From contig OY821741.1 in NCBI GenBank assembly GCA_963682055.1, positions 22,700,711 through 22,764,710 of the forward strand: 64,000 nt of DNA, read 5' to 3'. Of the stretch, positions 34,091-45,186 are shown in pieces. Position 1 is the stretch's first letter; each line of letters starts with the position of its first letter. Under the pieces are notes generated by a model. The model made no database searches, had not been told where the DNA came from, and saw nothing but the letters and a program-made list of their open reading frames with translations. The position numbers and the translations under genes were made by a program. Source of the stretch: Primula veris. Lineage: Eukaryota; Streptophyta; Magnoliopsida; Ericales; Primulaceae.

Positions 34091-35403
34091 GTCTGTGTGT
34101 TACCTTGAACAATAACGACTACTCGGACCTTTATTGTGAATCGTCTTTGAGAAACTAGCGTATTCATTATCGTGTCAAGCCAGTCAAAAACAGATCTTCT
34201 TCTGCCAAGTCTTCCAAACACTAATTGTCGCGTACTTGATAATCTTTTAAATTAAGATCATGAAATTACATTTTCCCCCATTCGTTCAAGAACCAATTTA
34301 CTTTCAAATGACTGTTGTGGAGTCGTTGGTGACAAGTCTTGTAGTCCCTAGTGATCGATGATAGCAACATCATTTTCTCCTACTGATTCAGCATCCTCGA
34401 ATGTAGTATAAAAGTTACTTGACTTCTTTTTGATGATACGAGCTAGAACATGCATCTTGTATTCAATTCTGACACGAGATTCTTTCACTGGGAAGCCTTT
34501 TTACTTGAGAATATTTTGTGTTGGATTTAAATCGTGAACCTTTTCTCCAGTTACTTCGGGAACAAGCTTTCCAAGCAGATTCTAGCTTTCCTTGAAGTAC
34601 CCACAATTTGTAAGTATCTTGCAGGTTTTTTAGCAAAAATATTGCGTGCTTGAAGTCTCTTCATGTTCACTAACAGGGCCATGTGTTGGTCACATAAAAC
34701 CTTTGAGTATTGTTGTTCGTTCGATCGTAGTGATAGAAATTGTTAAGTCTTTGAAATTCAGAACGTCCTTTCTTGAAAGTAAACCACTCTAGTTTCTTTC
34801 TTGTTTGTTAGTAGACTCTTACTTTTCGTACTCTTGCTTCTTTGGACTTCTTTAGTTTTATTTTCCACAACAACTGGTGAAAGAGATTCAAGGACATCCT
34901 CCTTCTTTGGTTTATCCACATAGAACTTGGCGTCAGCGAAATAAGCTTCCACTACATTGAAGGGATTATTATCAGCTTCAACTTTCTTCATGACATCATT
35001 TTGGCAATACTTAAAACATTGGTGAAGAGTTGATGGGACGACTCTATTTTCGTGAATCCAAGGTCGACTAAGAAGCATGTTATATGAAGTCTTTCCATTG
35101 AGGACGTGAAACAAAGTAGGTGATATAAGTTTGCCGATGACAAACTCCAAACGTATTGTGCCAATCGCTCTTTGTCCATTTTTGTTAAATCCTTGAATCA
35201 TAAGGCAGCTGGGAGATAGCTCATCAATCATGATCCCAAGATCATTAATGATTCGTAGTGGCAAAATATTGATGGTAGATCCTCCATCTAGTAAGATCCT
35301 CTTCACTTGCTTCTCTCGTGCATAGCCATAAACGAATAGTGGACGATTATGGGGTTTTGCATCGAGTAACAAATCTTTATTGGAGAAGTTGATAGTCGTT
35401 ATG
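34091..35403 (-). pseudogene. Protease and linker of element B
   Basis: The frame starting near 35372 reads LLDAKPHNRPLFVYGYA, then the catalytic ILLDGGSTINILPLR and the SYNMLLSRPWIHENRV block, and stops at 34758. The following linker aligns with 21050-21640 of element A (TIERTTI, HGPVSEH, RVVVIVQGN) but is frameshifted. Directly after NTQTKTLQ the reading switches to sequence leading into aRNH, so the RT domain present in A is absent here. Confidence 0.87.
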
Positions 35404-36449
35404 TTTGTTACTTCATTTACTTCTTTACATTGAGTGAGTGTTGTTGAGAGTATAGTGGACTCGTCCTCATTTTATTTGGGGAGCTCTTCGATAGTTACGA
35501 CGTTACATGAGGTAACATACCAGTCATCTTCATCTTCTTCTTCAGAGTATCTATCATTTATGCAACATTCACAAATATCCTAGAAGCAATGACCGTCATC
35601 ATCTTTGAACTTATAAATAAGATTTCCTCGATAGTAGTAGGCGACTGGAACCTCCAGGCTTGGTCTTTCCGGAGTGGATTCTTCAATCACTCGCTCTTTA
35701 TAACGTAGAACGTAGTAATGCGCATCATTTTTCTTAAGCTTCCCAACTTGTTTATCATTGGCTTCATATATTTCTTTAAGAACTTGTTGACATTCTTGAC
35801 AAAAATCTTTGCAAGGCTCAGACGTATGCAGAATCTGGATGATTTCTTCTATTTATTTAAGGATTTGCCAACTTCGTTTGCATTCGATTCTTCACCAAAT
35901 TCGTTGTTATGGTGCTTTGTAAATGAAAATTTATTCACTTCTTGTCATTTGCCATACTGGACGTAGTAATCGAACTTTTCAGACGATTCTCTGAGGAGGC
36001 CAATTTGTTGGTCTCCAGCTTCGTACCTTTCCTTGAATAATTGATGAGTCATTTTCTTCTTTGTCGCATCATTCCTTCCATTCGTACTCTATGTAGTCCT
36101 CGCAATTATAGACATCGAAGAAACAATGGTCGTTCTCACTGAATTTGTATCTCGTCCCCTCTTGTTGACGCTGGTGGATTTGATTGTTTTTCAAGGTCGA
36201 GAGTTCAGATTGTTGATGTTGATCTTCGGGAAGGTTTTCTAGAATCACGTCCCCATTAGTTTTGTAGTCTTCATGAATTGCTTCATCATTTTGTGTTGAG
36301 TTTGCAGATGCATGTTCTTCAACTATGAATTCCGTTGGTGGGAAGGAGCCAAATTGGATGAGAACAGTTGTCAGGTTGTGTACGCTTTCAACTGGAGAGT
36401 CACTAATGAAGGTTGGATAATAAGCTTTTGCTTCATCTTCTTCTTCCAA
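35404..36449 (-). pseudogene. Gag-protease spacer of element B, heavily broken
   Basis: It contains the same two modules as in element A: NDHCFFDVYNCEDYIEY near 36110 and DDGHCF...CECCINDRYSEEE near 35570, each with the EANDKQVG/YYVLRY type partner. Stops and frameshifts are frequent, and the second Cys cluster has lost a few residues. It links gag to protease in the ancestral polyprotein. Confidence 0.7.
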
Positions 36450-38059
36450 CAGAGTCTTTCCTTGGCTTGCTAGCTGGACGATCTTTTATTTCAATACGAA
36501 ACTTGCAGTAATTTGTGTCGTTCACTTTATCAGCCTTTTCTGGACACTTCATTTCTGTGAGTTCAATAAAGTTGAGGGCCAAAAGTTCATATAGCATTCT
36601 TGGTACTTCAGTATCTTGAAACGGGTATTCTTTCTCTTGCATTTCCTTCAGGACGAGCCTTCTCTTTCAATTCCATTGATTTTTGAACTTTTCAGCTTCA
36701 ACTTTCTTCATGCTTGTGTTAATCTTGGAATCTGAAGAGGACTTTGGTAGACTAGCAAAAACAACGAATGACTCCTTTTTGTCAGTATTTGAATGAGCCC
36801 TGCCCCATCTTGTGCTTTCGGGTTTACCTTTTGTTTTATGTGATATTTGAATCGGCAAAGCTTGATCTTCGTAGGTTGAAATGATGAACTCCATGTCGTG
36901 AGCTTGGCTTGCTAGTTCTCCGGAGGTCTTTGGCTTTATTCCTTGAAGAATGTATCTCAATCCCCAATGCATGCCTTGGAAACACATTTCGATGCTGGAT
37001 GACTCACACAATTTATCTTTGCAGTTAAGGCTCAATCCCCTCCATCTGTTGATGTAATCGGTGATAGGCTCATCCTTCCATTGGCGAGTGTTGGTTAGTT
37101 CGATCATGCTCATTCTGCAGCGGGTGCTAAGTCAATTGATCCAGGTGCTAAGTCACGGTACCAATCAAATGCATTGTCCTTTATGTCCGAACAAATTGCT
37201 TTACGATGAGGTCTCCTTCTGTTCATGCATTGCTGCAAGTTTCCACGAAATGAGTTACATGTTGCTTTGGATTACCTTTACCATTGAATTGCTAAAATCT
37301 GGGGGGTCGGTATCCCACAGGCATTTTCAAATGCTATATTCTCCTGCTGTAAGGCTTAACATAACTTAATGAGGAATGTGTCACTTCTTCATAGCATCCC
37401 TTAATAGTGTCAAGTATGAAATCCTTCAGTTGATCAACAGGAATTGAACCATCAGGAAAAACCTCTATGTTTTTCCTCTTCCCTTTGTCTTTGCTTGAAG
37501 ATCCTTCGACTTCTGATCGTTTCTCTTCATTTACAACGGTTTTACTAGTCTATGCCAGGAATTCCACCTTATTCATTAACATCGCAAATAGGGTATCTCG
37601 CTCTATTATTGTCTTCATGAGACCTTCTAGAGTTTTTGTTAGGATGAAAACTTGTTCTTCCAATGCCAATGTGTTTGTAGTCATGGCGGACAAAATAGTT
37701 GAGTCAGAATATCGTGGGGTGTCAAGTGGAGACTCCGAGTCTGAAGCAGTGACACCATCTTTTTCATCATCCTCCTGTTCACCTTTGCCTAGTTGTTCAT
37801 ATATCAGTTTCACGACAGATTTTCCGTCACGAGTAAGAGCCACTTGAGGTCGTATGCATAGATATTCTGCTGAGTTTAAGTTGCCCTCAAGTCCGATGCC
37901 TTCTGTGTGAGTTGGAGTTTCCATTGGTTGAGATAACCCTTGAGTGTCGGAAGACTTGTTGCTTCGAGTTCTGGTGTAAACGTTTGAAATAGTTCTCTTC
38001 TCGCCGAGTAAGGAAGAATCTTCAATTATTTTGGAGGAGTCTTTCTTTTGAGCCATCAA
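36433..38059 (-). pseudogene. gag: gag polyprotein of element B, broken
   Basis: The start ATG at 38059 (MMAQKKDSSK) matches the element A gag start. The N-terminal frame runs to a stop at 37550 with the same acidic region (TASDSESPLDTP) and helix (LEEQVFILTKTLEGLMK). The capsid part resumes in another frame at 37113: [52 protein letters not shown]. The segment encoding [16 protein letters not shown] in A is mostly missing at about 37115-37150, a small deletion. Frameshifts separate the later parts (36642, 36449). Confidence 0.88.
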
Positions 38060-38108
38060 ACTATTGTTGAACTTGATTTGATGAAGAGAAGAGATGAAAG
38101 GAAGAGAA

Positions 38109-38126
38109 GTCCTACTGGGTGTGCCA
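38109..38126 (-). promoter_or_regulatory. Primer binding site candidate of element B
   Basis: On the minus strand TGGCACACCCAGTAGGAC lies six bases inside the 5' LTR end (...TTGTAAAACA). It corresponds to 17598-17615 in element A. Confidence 0.6.
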
Positions 38127-38131
38127 AAATT

Positions 38132-39080
38132 TGTTTTACAAAATTTTTCACTAAGTTATGAAGACAGGGAAAATGAATTCAAAGCAAAATAAATTTTATT
38201 TACCAATTATTTTGCGGGTACAATCTCTGATAATTTCTAAAAGAAAATAAATAAATGAAAGTCCTTTGATTTTCTTCTTCGAACAATTTATGATGGCTCG
38301 AAATGCTGTTGTAGACCGATGAATTTTGTTGAGTTTGCTGAACTTGAGTAGAATTCTTTTGCTTTGATGAAGAACTTTGTAGTTTTGTTGATTTCGTTGA
38401 TGATCTTGATGCTCTTCAGATTTGGTGAAGAACTTGGAGAGTTTGATCTACAGAAACGTGTTTTTGCCTTTGTGTAGTCGTTTATGAAGATTGAATGCTG
38501 CTTTGATGTAGATTTCTTGGGTGGAGTTCTTCAGATTTGGTGAAGAACTTTGAAGACTTTGATTTGCAGAAACGTCTTGATTTTTGCTTGTAGTCGTTCC
38601 TGAAAATCGAATGCCTATTTGTTGTTGAAATTCTTCAGATTTAGTGAAGAACTTGAAGATTTTGATCCGTAGAAATGCATTGCTTGTTGGTTTTAGATGT
38701 TCTTAAATATCAAATGTCTAGTTTATTGCCGATTTGTTGCAGACTTTGAAGGTATTCGTTGAGGCCGGAGTGTGCAGAGCCTCTCCCTAGGAGTTGATCC
38801 CCTGACGGCTGTGGAAGAGCAGAGCTGATCCCCTGGCAAATGTGGAGGAGCAGAACTGATTCCCTGGTGGCTATGGAATAGCAGAGCTGATTTTCTGGCG
38901 GCTGTGCAGGAGCATAGCTGATTTCCTGACGGCTGTGGAGGAGGAGAGCTGATTACCTGACGGTTGTGGATGAGCTTCTCTCTCTAGTCTTCAAGAGTTT
39001 TTCGATTGTGACAAATATGTCACCCCCACCCCTCTACTTATAGCTTTTGGGATAGGCTTTTATTTGCAATGTCACCTCCT
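38132..39080 (-). repeat. 5' LTR of element B, outer part missing
   Basis: It retains the leader repeats (three of about 104 bp) and about five 35-bp GAGCAGAGCTGATT units (38800-38970), plus a minus-strand TATA region near 39030, changed to TATAAGTA. Similarity to the other LTRs stops at AGGTGACATTGC (39070-39080). Beyond this is unrelated DNA, so roughly the first 350 bp of the LTR are lost. Confidence 0.87.
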
Positions 39081-39106
39081 GATTTATAAACACGGGTGTC
39101 ACCGTC
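39081..39106 (-). CDS. Truncated exon of the exon-repeat unit
   Basis: After the acceptor CAAATGTAG on the minus strand the sequence reads DGDTRVYK and then runs into the LTR of element B. It appears to be the start of the next exon, cut off by the rearrangement. Confidence 0.35.
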
Positions 39107-39201
39107 CTACATTTGGCAATTACGTTTGTTAAAACAGTGCATAAACAATACATAAACAGTATTTAAACAATGCATAAGGAAAACATTTCTTTACTACTAA
39201 C

Positions 39202-39456
39202 CTCAGTAAGACCAACTTGCTCAGTTAAATTTTGTTCTCCTCCATATTCATCATTAATTGTTTCTTCTTCAGCAATCTTTTCTATACTCTCCGGTATAGT
39301 CAGTTGTGTAGACTTTGAAGACATTAGACTATTATTCGTCGTTTTTACCTCCTTCTTTACTTCTGCCTTCCTTGCTTTCCTGTTCTTCGAAACATTCATT
39401 GCCGTCGATGCTTTGGTACCGAGCTCCACCTCATTATGCACTTTTAAGTCAAGCTC
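39202..39456 (-). CDS. 85-codon phase-0 exon, unknown protein (repeat copy 2)
   Basis: On the minus strand TATGATACAG|GAGCTTGAC opens an exon of exactly 255 bases that closes with ACTGAG|GTTAGTAG. It is open throughout: a Lys-rich middle (SKNRKARKAEVKKEVKTTNN), a Ser/Thr stretch (SLMSSKSTQLTIPESIEK) and an acidic tail (EEETINDEYGGEQN). The charged, low-complexity composition suggests a disordered, possibly nuclear protein. It is a near copy of the exon at 39733-40079. The product is not recognised. Confidence 0.55.
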
Positions 39457-39732
39457 CTGTATCATAGTAAGTAAAAGAAAATAGTAAACATATGTAGTTG
39501 GTACTAATTTGAATCAATGAAACCATATATTCTAAAGTAAATTATTATCTTATGCTTCATAGCATTTTCACATCAATTAGTATTACCTCAACATCATAAG
39601 TAAAGCATATCAACTTCCCAAATGGCAATTACATTCGTTAAAACAGTGCATAAACAGTACACAAACAGTGCATAAACAGTGCATAAAAAATGCGGAAACA
39701 ATGCGTAAGGAAAAAATTCCATTGCTACTAAC

Positions 39733-40079
39733 CTCAGTAGGAGCAACTTGCTCAGTTGAATTTTGTTCTCATTCATATTCGTCATTAATTGTTTTTTCTT
39801 CAGCAATCCATCTATACTCTCCGGTATAGTCATTTGTGTTGACTTTGAAGAACTTAGACTATTATTCGTCGTTTTTACCTCCTTTACTTCTGCCTTCCTT
39901 GCTTTTGTTCTCTTTAGATATTTCCTTGCCGCCGATGGTTTTGTGCCGAGCTCCACCTCATTATGCTTTCCTTGACAATCTTTTGAACTTTTTCCAAAAT
40001 CTTCCAAATTGGTAGCAGTTGTCTCTTCAAATGTACCATCGGTACTTGTCACTAATGTTTGCATTTTATCAGAATTATC
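39733..40079 (-). pseudogene. Duplicate exon with a 1-bp frameshift (repeat copy 1)
   Basis: It is bounded by GTGTAG|GATAATTCTG and CTGAG|GTTAGTAG. It reads DNSDKMQTLVTSTDGTFEE, then a region matching copy 2 (HNEVELGTK, ARKAEVKEVKTTNNSLSSSK, QMTIPESID). After PESID the frame slips, so the tail reads LLKKKQLMTN instead of the IAEEETINDEY of copy 2. At 347 bases it is one short of a multiple of three, consistent with a single-base deletion. The first 30 or so codons have no partner in copy 2. Confidence 0.55.
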
Positions 40080-40188
40080 CTACACATCAATTGAAAGGAA
40101 AACATCAATTAGTATTAACTCAATGTCATAAGTAAAACATATATGAACTCATTTGCAATATTATGCACTTCATCATCGTAATTTTCAC

Positions 40189-40284
40189 CTTTAGAATTAC
40201 CGCGCTTTCAGCTACAACTCTCTCTGTATCTACAATTTTTAAAAATTTTTGCGTCTCTATATTAATCCCTTCAAGAGAAGCATT
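40189..40284 (-). CDS. 32-codon phase-0 exon of the exon-repeat unit
   Basis: Acceptor TTTTGTAG and donor AAAG|GTGAAAAT enclose 96 bases reading NASLEGINIETQKFLKIV and VVAESAVILK. It is phase 0 on both sides, like its neighbours at 39202 and 42559. The function is unknown. Confidence 0.5.
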
Positions 40285-42057
40285 CTACAAAATTATAAAA
40301 TTAAACTTTAATTAGTATACCCCATAGTGCTCTTTGCACAGCTGAGATATCAGAACTCCGCAATTAACCGAGATCAGAACTCTGCAATTAAGCGATTAAC
40401 TTAACTCCAACTATCTTTTTTCTTCTTATCAGTATTATGTTCACCGATTCCCAAACGAATTACAACAAGTAAACTTGAACATTTGATATCATATTTTGTG
40501 TGGTTGCCACCTTAAAGCTCACCTCATTTACTTTACGGCTTAGAAAATGCAATGCATTTGGCTACTCACCAAGTTTTGTTTTTGTTTTTTTTTCCTTAAA
40601 ATATATTACAAATCTTAAGCTGGATTAACCCGGGTATTTCTTATGCTTGAAAATAGCAATTTATGAGCATAAAAGTTGTCGCCAAACAAAGCTAAAGTAA
40701 CTACATACCAACGACAGCCTAAATATTAAAGTTTACACTTACGACTGGACCTATAATGGAAATTGAAAATCCCATTAGAACCGAAAAATCTCTTAGCAGG
40801 ATAAAGACTGTTTCTTTTTCATATATGCTTCAAAAAACAGTTTTGACTACTTAAATACTGTAGCCAAACAAGCACTATAGTACCTAAACCTCCCACTAAC
40901 ACCTATAAGACAAAAACTAAAAACAACTTGGTATAACAGAATGGGAAAGAATCAAACTTTACTCAGGAACTGAACGTTTAATGAAAAATGAACAAAGACT
41001 CAATCAACCCACTAGAAGTCAGACACTAGAAGTTTTAAGCAGGATCAAAACCGTGGTTTAGGTTTTCCCTCTTACAAGATCAGCTTCTAAATTACTAGCC
41101 AAACAAGCACCAAAGTGCTTAAATGTTCCATTAACACCCCCATTACACGAAAAACAAAGGCAACCCATCACAACAAAAACAAAAAAGACCCAAACAATAC
41201 ACACCGACTGATCATCGTATAACAGGAATACAAAAGGACCCATTAGGACCCATAAGTTATTAAGCAGGACAAAAACACTAGCTTATTTTCCGGCTCAAAA
41301 ATCCCTTTGCATAAATAAGTGCATAAAAACTGTTTTATGCACTTTTTGGTTACAATTTTTTTTAAAAAAAACCAACTCTGTGGATTATAGTTCCTAAATA
41401 GGGGGATTTTAAAAGTACCGTTATGCTTCGCATACACAATTTAGTACTGCTGCACTTACCATATACTAATTTCTTATAAAAGGTAACCCTAAGCATATAT
41501 AAGTGATTAAAAAGTGCAGAGGAAAAAAACGTATCTCATCAGCTAACTCTCTCTTTTTCATCTTTCTGAAAAAGTACCAATTATTGTCTTTGTTTACAGG
41601 GTCCTGCATATGTCACGTTGTAAGTGGTTTCTTCTTAAGAAATGATATATGTACTTAAATGATGTAAAGTTGTTAATTGAGCTCCTATTTATGCACATGT
41701 GACTACTATTTATACACTTTTCCCTACAATACAATTTTTGTATAAAAACTACAATTTATGCATAGGTAAGTACTATACAATTTTTGCAATTTTAAATTAA
41801 TCACAATCGCATAAATAATAGCATTTACTCCATAAAATGCTTTTTTAATCAATTTTAACAAACTCAACTCATAACTATTCAATTTTATGTTCTTAGCATC
41901 TATTATACTTCATAAATAAGTGCATAAACAAGTGAATATATAAGAGCAGATACAATGTTATGCTGCAAGCATATGTCATTTTCCGAGAAATCTAGCCTTG
42001 TGCATAATTAAGTGCATAAAAAGAGCGTAATTTATGATCTTTCTGTTTACATAATTT
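40285..42057 (-). other. Intron-like region rich in GCATAAA/TTTATGC motifs
   Basis: No exon is supported. The heptamer GCATAAA and its complement recur many times, often as TGCATAAATAAGTGCATAAA. A small duplication (AGAACTCCGCAATTAA / AGAACTCTGCAATTAA) lies at 40355-40400. A plus-strand splice-like TTTACAG...GTAAGTGG pair at 41598-41622 is probably chance. The minus ORF at 41058-41243 is not convincing. Confidence 0.45.
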
Positions 42058-42596
42058 CGGAATAAACTCTACACATAAATACCTGCAGTAAAATGATTTT
42101 ATACACTTCACATACATTATTTTCTGAAAAAAAAACTAACCCAGTCCTATCCCAGTAAAATGATTTTATGCATAATAATTGTATTAAAAGTGCTTCTATG
42201 CACTTCGCACAATAAACCCAACCCTATTCATGAGCCGTTGCATAAAAAGTCCTTTTATACACTTAAGATGTATTAATTCTTAGTAAGTGCATAAAATTAA
42301 ATTTTCGCACCTCAATTAGTTGATTGTTCTGAACTAAATCACAAAATAAACTCTACACACATACACTATTTTATGAAAAAAGCTAACCCCAACTCTATCC
42401 CAGTAAATGATTTTATGCATAATAACTGTATTAAAAGTGATTTTATGCACTTCGCACAATAAACCCCAACCGTATCCAATCACAATTGCATAAAAAGTAC
42501 TTTTATACGCTTCATATATACGAATTCTTCAAAAGAGCATAAGATAAAATTTTTGTACCTCAATTGGCTGATTGTTCTGAACTGAATCATCTTGTT
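42058..42596 (-). repeat. ~255-290-bp tandem duplication including an exon end
   Basis: ATAAACTCTACACA, CCCAACTCTATCCCAGTAAA, TTTTATGCATAATAA, TATGCACTTCGCACAATAAA and ATTGTTCTGAACT... appear in the same order in two adjacent copies. The right copy contains the end of the first exon (42559); the left copy retains the same last 23 bases (42312-42334) as a possible mini-exon. Confidence 0.8.
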
Positions 42597-42663
42597 GGAC
42601 AGAATCATTTTCTGTAAGATCTTTTTCCATAACATTTTTGCTTGGTTTAGATTTGTCATTCAT
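42559..42663 (-). CDS. First coding exon of the exon-repeat unit
   Basis: ATG at 42661-42663 (after a long A-run leader) opens 35 codons, MNDKSKPSKNVMEK through DDSVQNNQPIE, ending exactly at the donor ATTGAG|GTACAAAA. It is phase 0. It is charged, Gln/Asn-rich and unrecognised. The leader upstream is pyrimidine-rich (TTTCTCTCTCTACAATCC, present twice), as in many plant 5' UTRs. It lies about 350 bp from a transposon-like terminus at 43009. Confidence 0.45.
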
Positions 42664-43009
42664 TTTTTTTTTTTTTGAAAAACTACCAAATTGCAAAACC
42701 GTAGGTACAAAATAATCGATATATAAGCATATAAGTAGTGATATAGAGAAATTGATGGGTTTTCGACGAGGAGAGAAAGGATTGTAGAGAGAGAAAGTGA
42801 ACATACCTTTGGATTTTATCGCGGGTAGGGAAAGCTGATCGTTGTTTGTGAGGATTGTAGAGAGAGAAATTGATCTAATTTTATGAGTCTTATTAAATGA
42901 ATTTTAAGTTTATATATTTGTATGAAGTGTGACTAAATTGGGATGAAACTTTTCTATTGTGACTAAAAGGGGAATAAGATGGTAAAGTGTGACTAAACGG
43001 TAATTCCCC
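42664..43009 (-). promoter_or_regulatory. Transposon-like terminus and leader of the exon-repeat unit
   Basis: On the minus strand the outermost sequence is GGGGAATTACCGTTTAGTCA, followed by repeated TTTAGTCACA phrases. This G-rich start resembles Mutator-like TIRs. No inverted partner was found because the other end is lost at 39080. A repeated TTTCTCTCTCTACAATCCTC occurs at about 42780-42800 and 42850-42870. Confidence 0.4.
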
Positions 43010-43012
43010 ATA

Positions 43013-43429
43013 TTAAATGAGGCACTGTTTGGCCAATAAAATTGTGACAGATCATTGATTTATGGCGGCAAAATATCCCTGATTCGAATAAGAAGGTCTG
43101 ATTCGAATAAGCTGGTGGAGAACTAAATATTATTTCCTTTTTGACTTGATCTTTCTTGTTCACCAATTTTTTCTATTTTTTCCGAATAATAGTTTAATAT
43201 CCTCTTCTTTTAGGTCATTTAGCTTCTCCAACTTGCATATTGAGTCCTTTAATCTCTGTTCTTCACATAAATGCACCTAAAAAGGGAAATTTTCACATAT
43301 AAATATATAAATGACTCCAAAACACATAAATATAGTAAATTGGCATAAAAACACCTATTTACGCAAGGTAAAGATGAATTTAAAGCTATAAATAAGGCCT
43401 CAAAAAGATATTTTTTAGGTCAAATAACA
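43013..43429 (-). repeat. Partial 3' LTR of element G
   Basis: It aligns over about 400 bp with 53440-53861 (GCACTGTTTGGCCAATAAAA, TTTTAGGTCATTTAGCTTCT, AAATTGGCATAAAAACAC). On the minus strand it starts TGTTATTTGACCTAAAAA just after a purine-rich TAGTTGGGG, a likely polypurine tract. The remaining roughly 700 bp of the LTR are gone, replaced by the terminus of the exon-repeat unit. Confidence 0.8.
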
Positions 43430-45186
43430 CCCCAACTAGCTCGATACTCGTACTCGAGTGTCGCAAGTGGTAACTAGGAGGAATTAAAGTGAGTATCTAA
43501 ATACTAACATAATTAAAATAAAATCGTAACTCATTTTCGAAGGAATCACGGTTGCACTTAAGCATAAAAGGACGAGTTATACTCTCGTTAGGGTTTACTA
43601 AAATAACACCCACAAACAAATAAGTTTTTTCGAAAAATTATAGAGTAACATTGCATAGGTTGTTGGTCCATTTACCATCAAGTGTATATTTGTCATTCGT
43701 AGCTCGACAATTATTTTGGAAAAACATCTGCAAATCACCATTTTATTAAACTCAAGTATTATTCTCTTTTTAACATAATATACATACCTCCATGTTACTT
43801 CGCTTACAAGCTTCTCTTTTTTATGCTCGCGAATCCATAGGGAGTTTGGCCTTCGAACTCTTAGGAATCTTTTGTTGTTGTTGTTTTTATATATAATTTT
43901 ATTAATTAGCCCCCCGGCTTTCTGAGCACTTTTGGCTTCTTTTCCTCCAAAAATTTAACTACACCGTTCCTCCTTCTACCATCGGGATTTCCCCATATTA
44001 TCTATCCGGAAATTTTCCTACTCAATTTATGAGGACTAGAGGGTTATTATATCTCCTTCGTTTACTTGCCTTTTAGAGGATCGTTAAAGGTATTCAACCA
44101 TATGAACTCATAAATCAAGTAAGTACTAAATCTAGAATGATGTTTCTTCAATCTCAGTTCACACTTATGTGCAAATGAAGACTTATTGGGCATTGTTACG
44201 GATTCTTATTCTAGCCAAATTATTCTATATATATTCCATGAAGACTATGTGGCCGTAAAACAAAACAGAATGATCCACTCCCTTAATAGAGTCGCAGAGC
44301 AAGTGTAACCAAGACAGACCTACTGCCGACCCCCTACATAAAATTGCTAGGGATAAGAGTATTTGGCAACAAGTAACAGACCTGACACCACTTCATAAGT
44401 AAGCAAGTAATAATTTAAATTTTAAAAAATGATTTTATTTACAATTTTTAGGGATTGTCGCATGAAAATTGATAATCACAAATACACTATTTTAATATAT
44501 TTAGCATGCAACTTATACAATATTAAACCTCTCTAAATCAATGTGAGAGAAATAATTAATAACAAACCAAACGAATCTAAAGATTTAAAACCATAAAGTG
44601 ATATGAGTATTTTCCTGTTTCCAAATTATCGCCACATGTTCACGTATAAGAATAGGTTTCCTATTTTTTCATTTTCTATTTTGTCATGCAAAATGTGACC
44701 CATGCAATCCTAACAAGAATATATACAACAAACGGACATTAGACTTAACACGAAAAATATGTAAAAAAATAATAAAAATAGGAGTTATAGAATGAATACA
44801 CTTTAGTGTGCAATGTCGCATGAAGAGCAGGTTTATATCGGCAATGCAAGTGATCAAGTTACATCATCCTCTCGTATATAAAAACTGATATCCTTCTTGC
44901 GATCTTGATCATCTTTCCACTAATTATATCTATATAACAAATACAGTAAACAAAACATTACGGCACGTGTGGTAGAGAATAAATCACTAATAGTAATTCT
45001 AATTTCGTAAGAACTCTCTCAAATGAGAGAAAGCAAAAACATGGGGGTTTTTGACACAAAAAACAAATAAAATTTTGAAAATTTGTCCCCAATAACATGC
45101 AATCAACGGTGATGTACCTCACCCCCCAACTAGATCGGATAGTGTCCTCACTGACTAGAGAGATCATAACAAATCATCGTTAATGT
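43430..45186 (-). other. 3' internal part of element G, nothing coding recognised
   Basis: Several short frames exist (for example minus 44958-45167), none with motifs. The stretch ends where copia element C begins with a truncated LTR. Confidence 0.4.

Larger units (their letters stand above)
26284..39080 (-). mobile_element. Element B: Tat-type Ty3/gypsy element lacking RT
   Basis: Read right to left it has a truncated 5' LTR, a PBS-like site, gag, the Cys-rich spacer, protease, an archaeal-type RNase H, integrase, a 4.8-kb 3' region, a polypurine tract and a 3' LTR. The extra RNase H and long 3' region place it in the Tat group. RT and the first RNase H are deleted between protease linker and archaeal RNase H (about 34080). 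All domains are frameshifted. The first third of the 5' LTR is gone, joined at 39080 to unrelated exon-bearing DNA. A solo copia LTR is nested at 28203-29421. Confidence 0.88.
39100..40140 (-). repeat. ~527-bp tandem duplication covering exon and intron
   Basis: The sequence from the intronic GTTAAAACAGTGCATAAAC through the exon and to the CATAAGTAAA region is present twice with an offset of 527 bp (for example GAGCTCCACCTCATTATGC at 39421 and 39948). The introns of both copies carry short direct repeats of CAGTGCATAAA. Confidence 0.85.

Noticed and set aside
41598..41622. Plus-strand 20-bp exon between TTTACAG and GTAAGTGG
   Set aside because: Too short, on the opposite strand to the exon-repeat unit, and unsupported by neighbouring exons.
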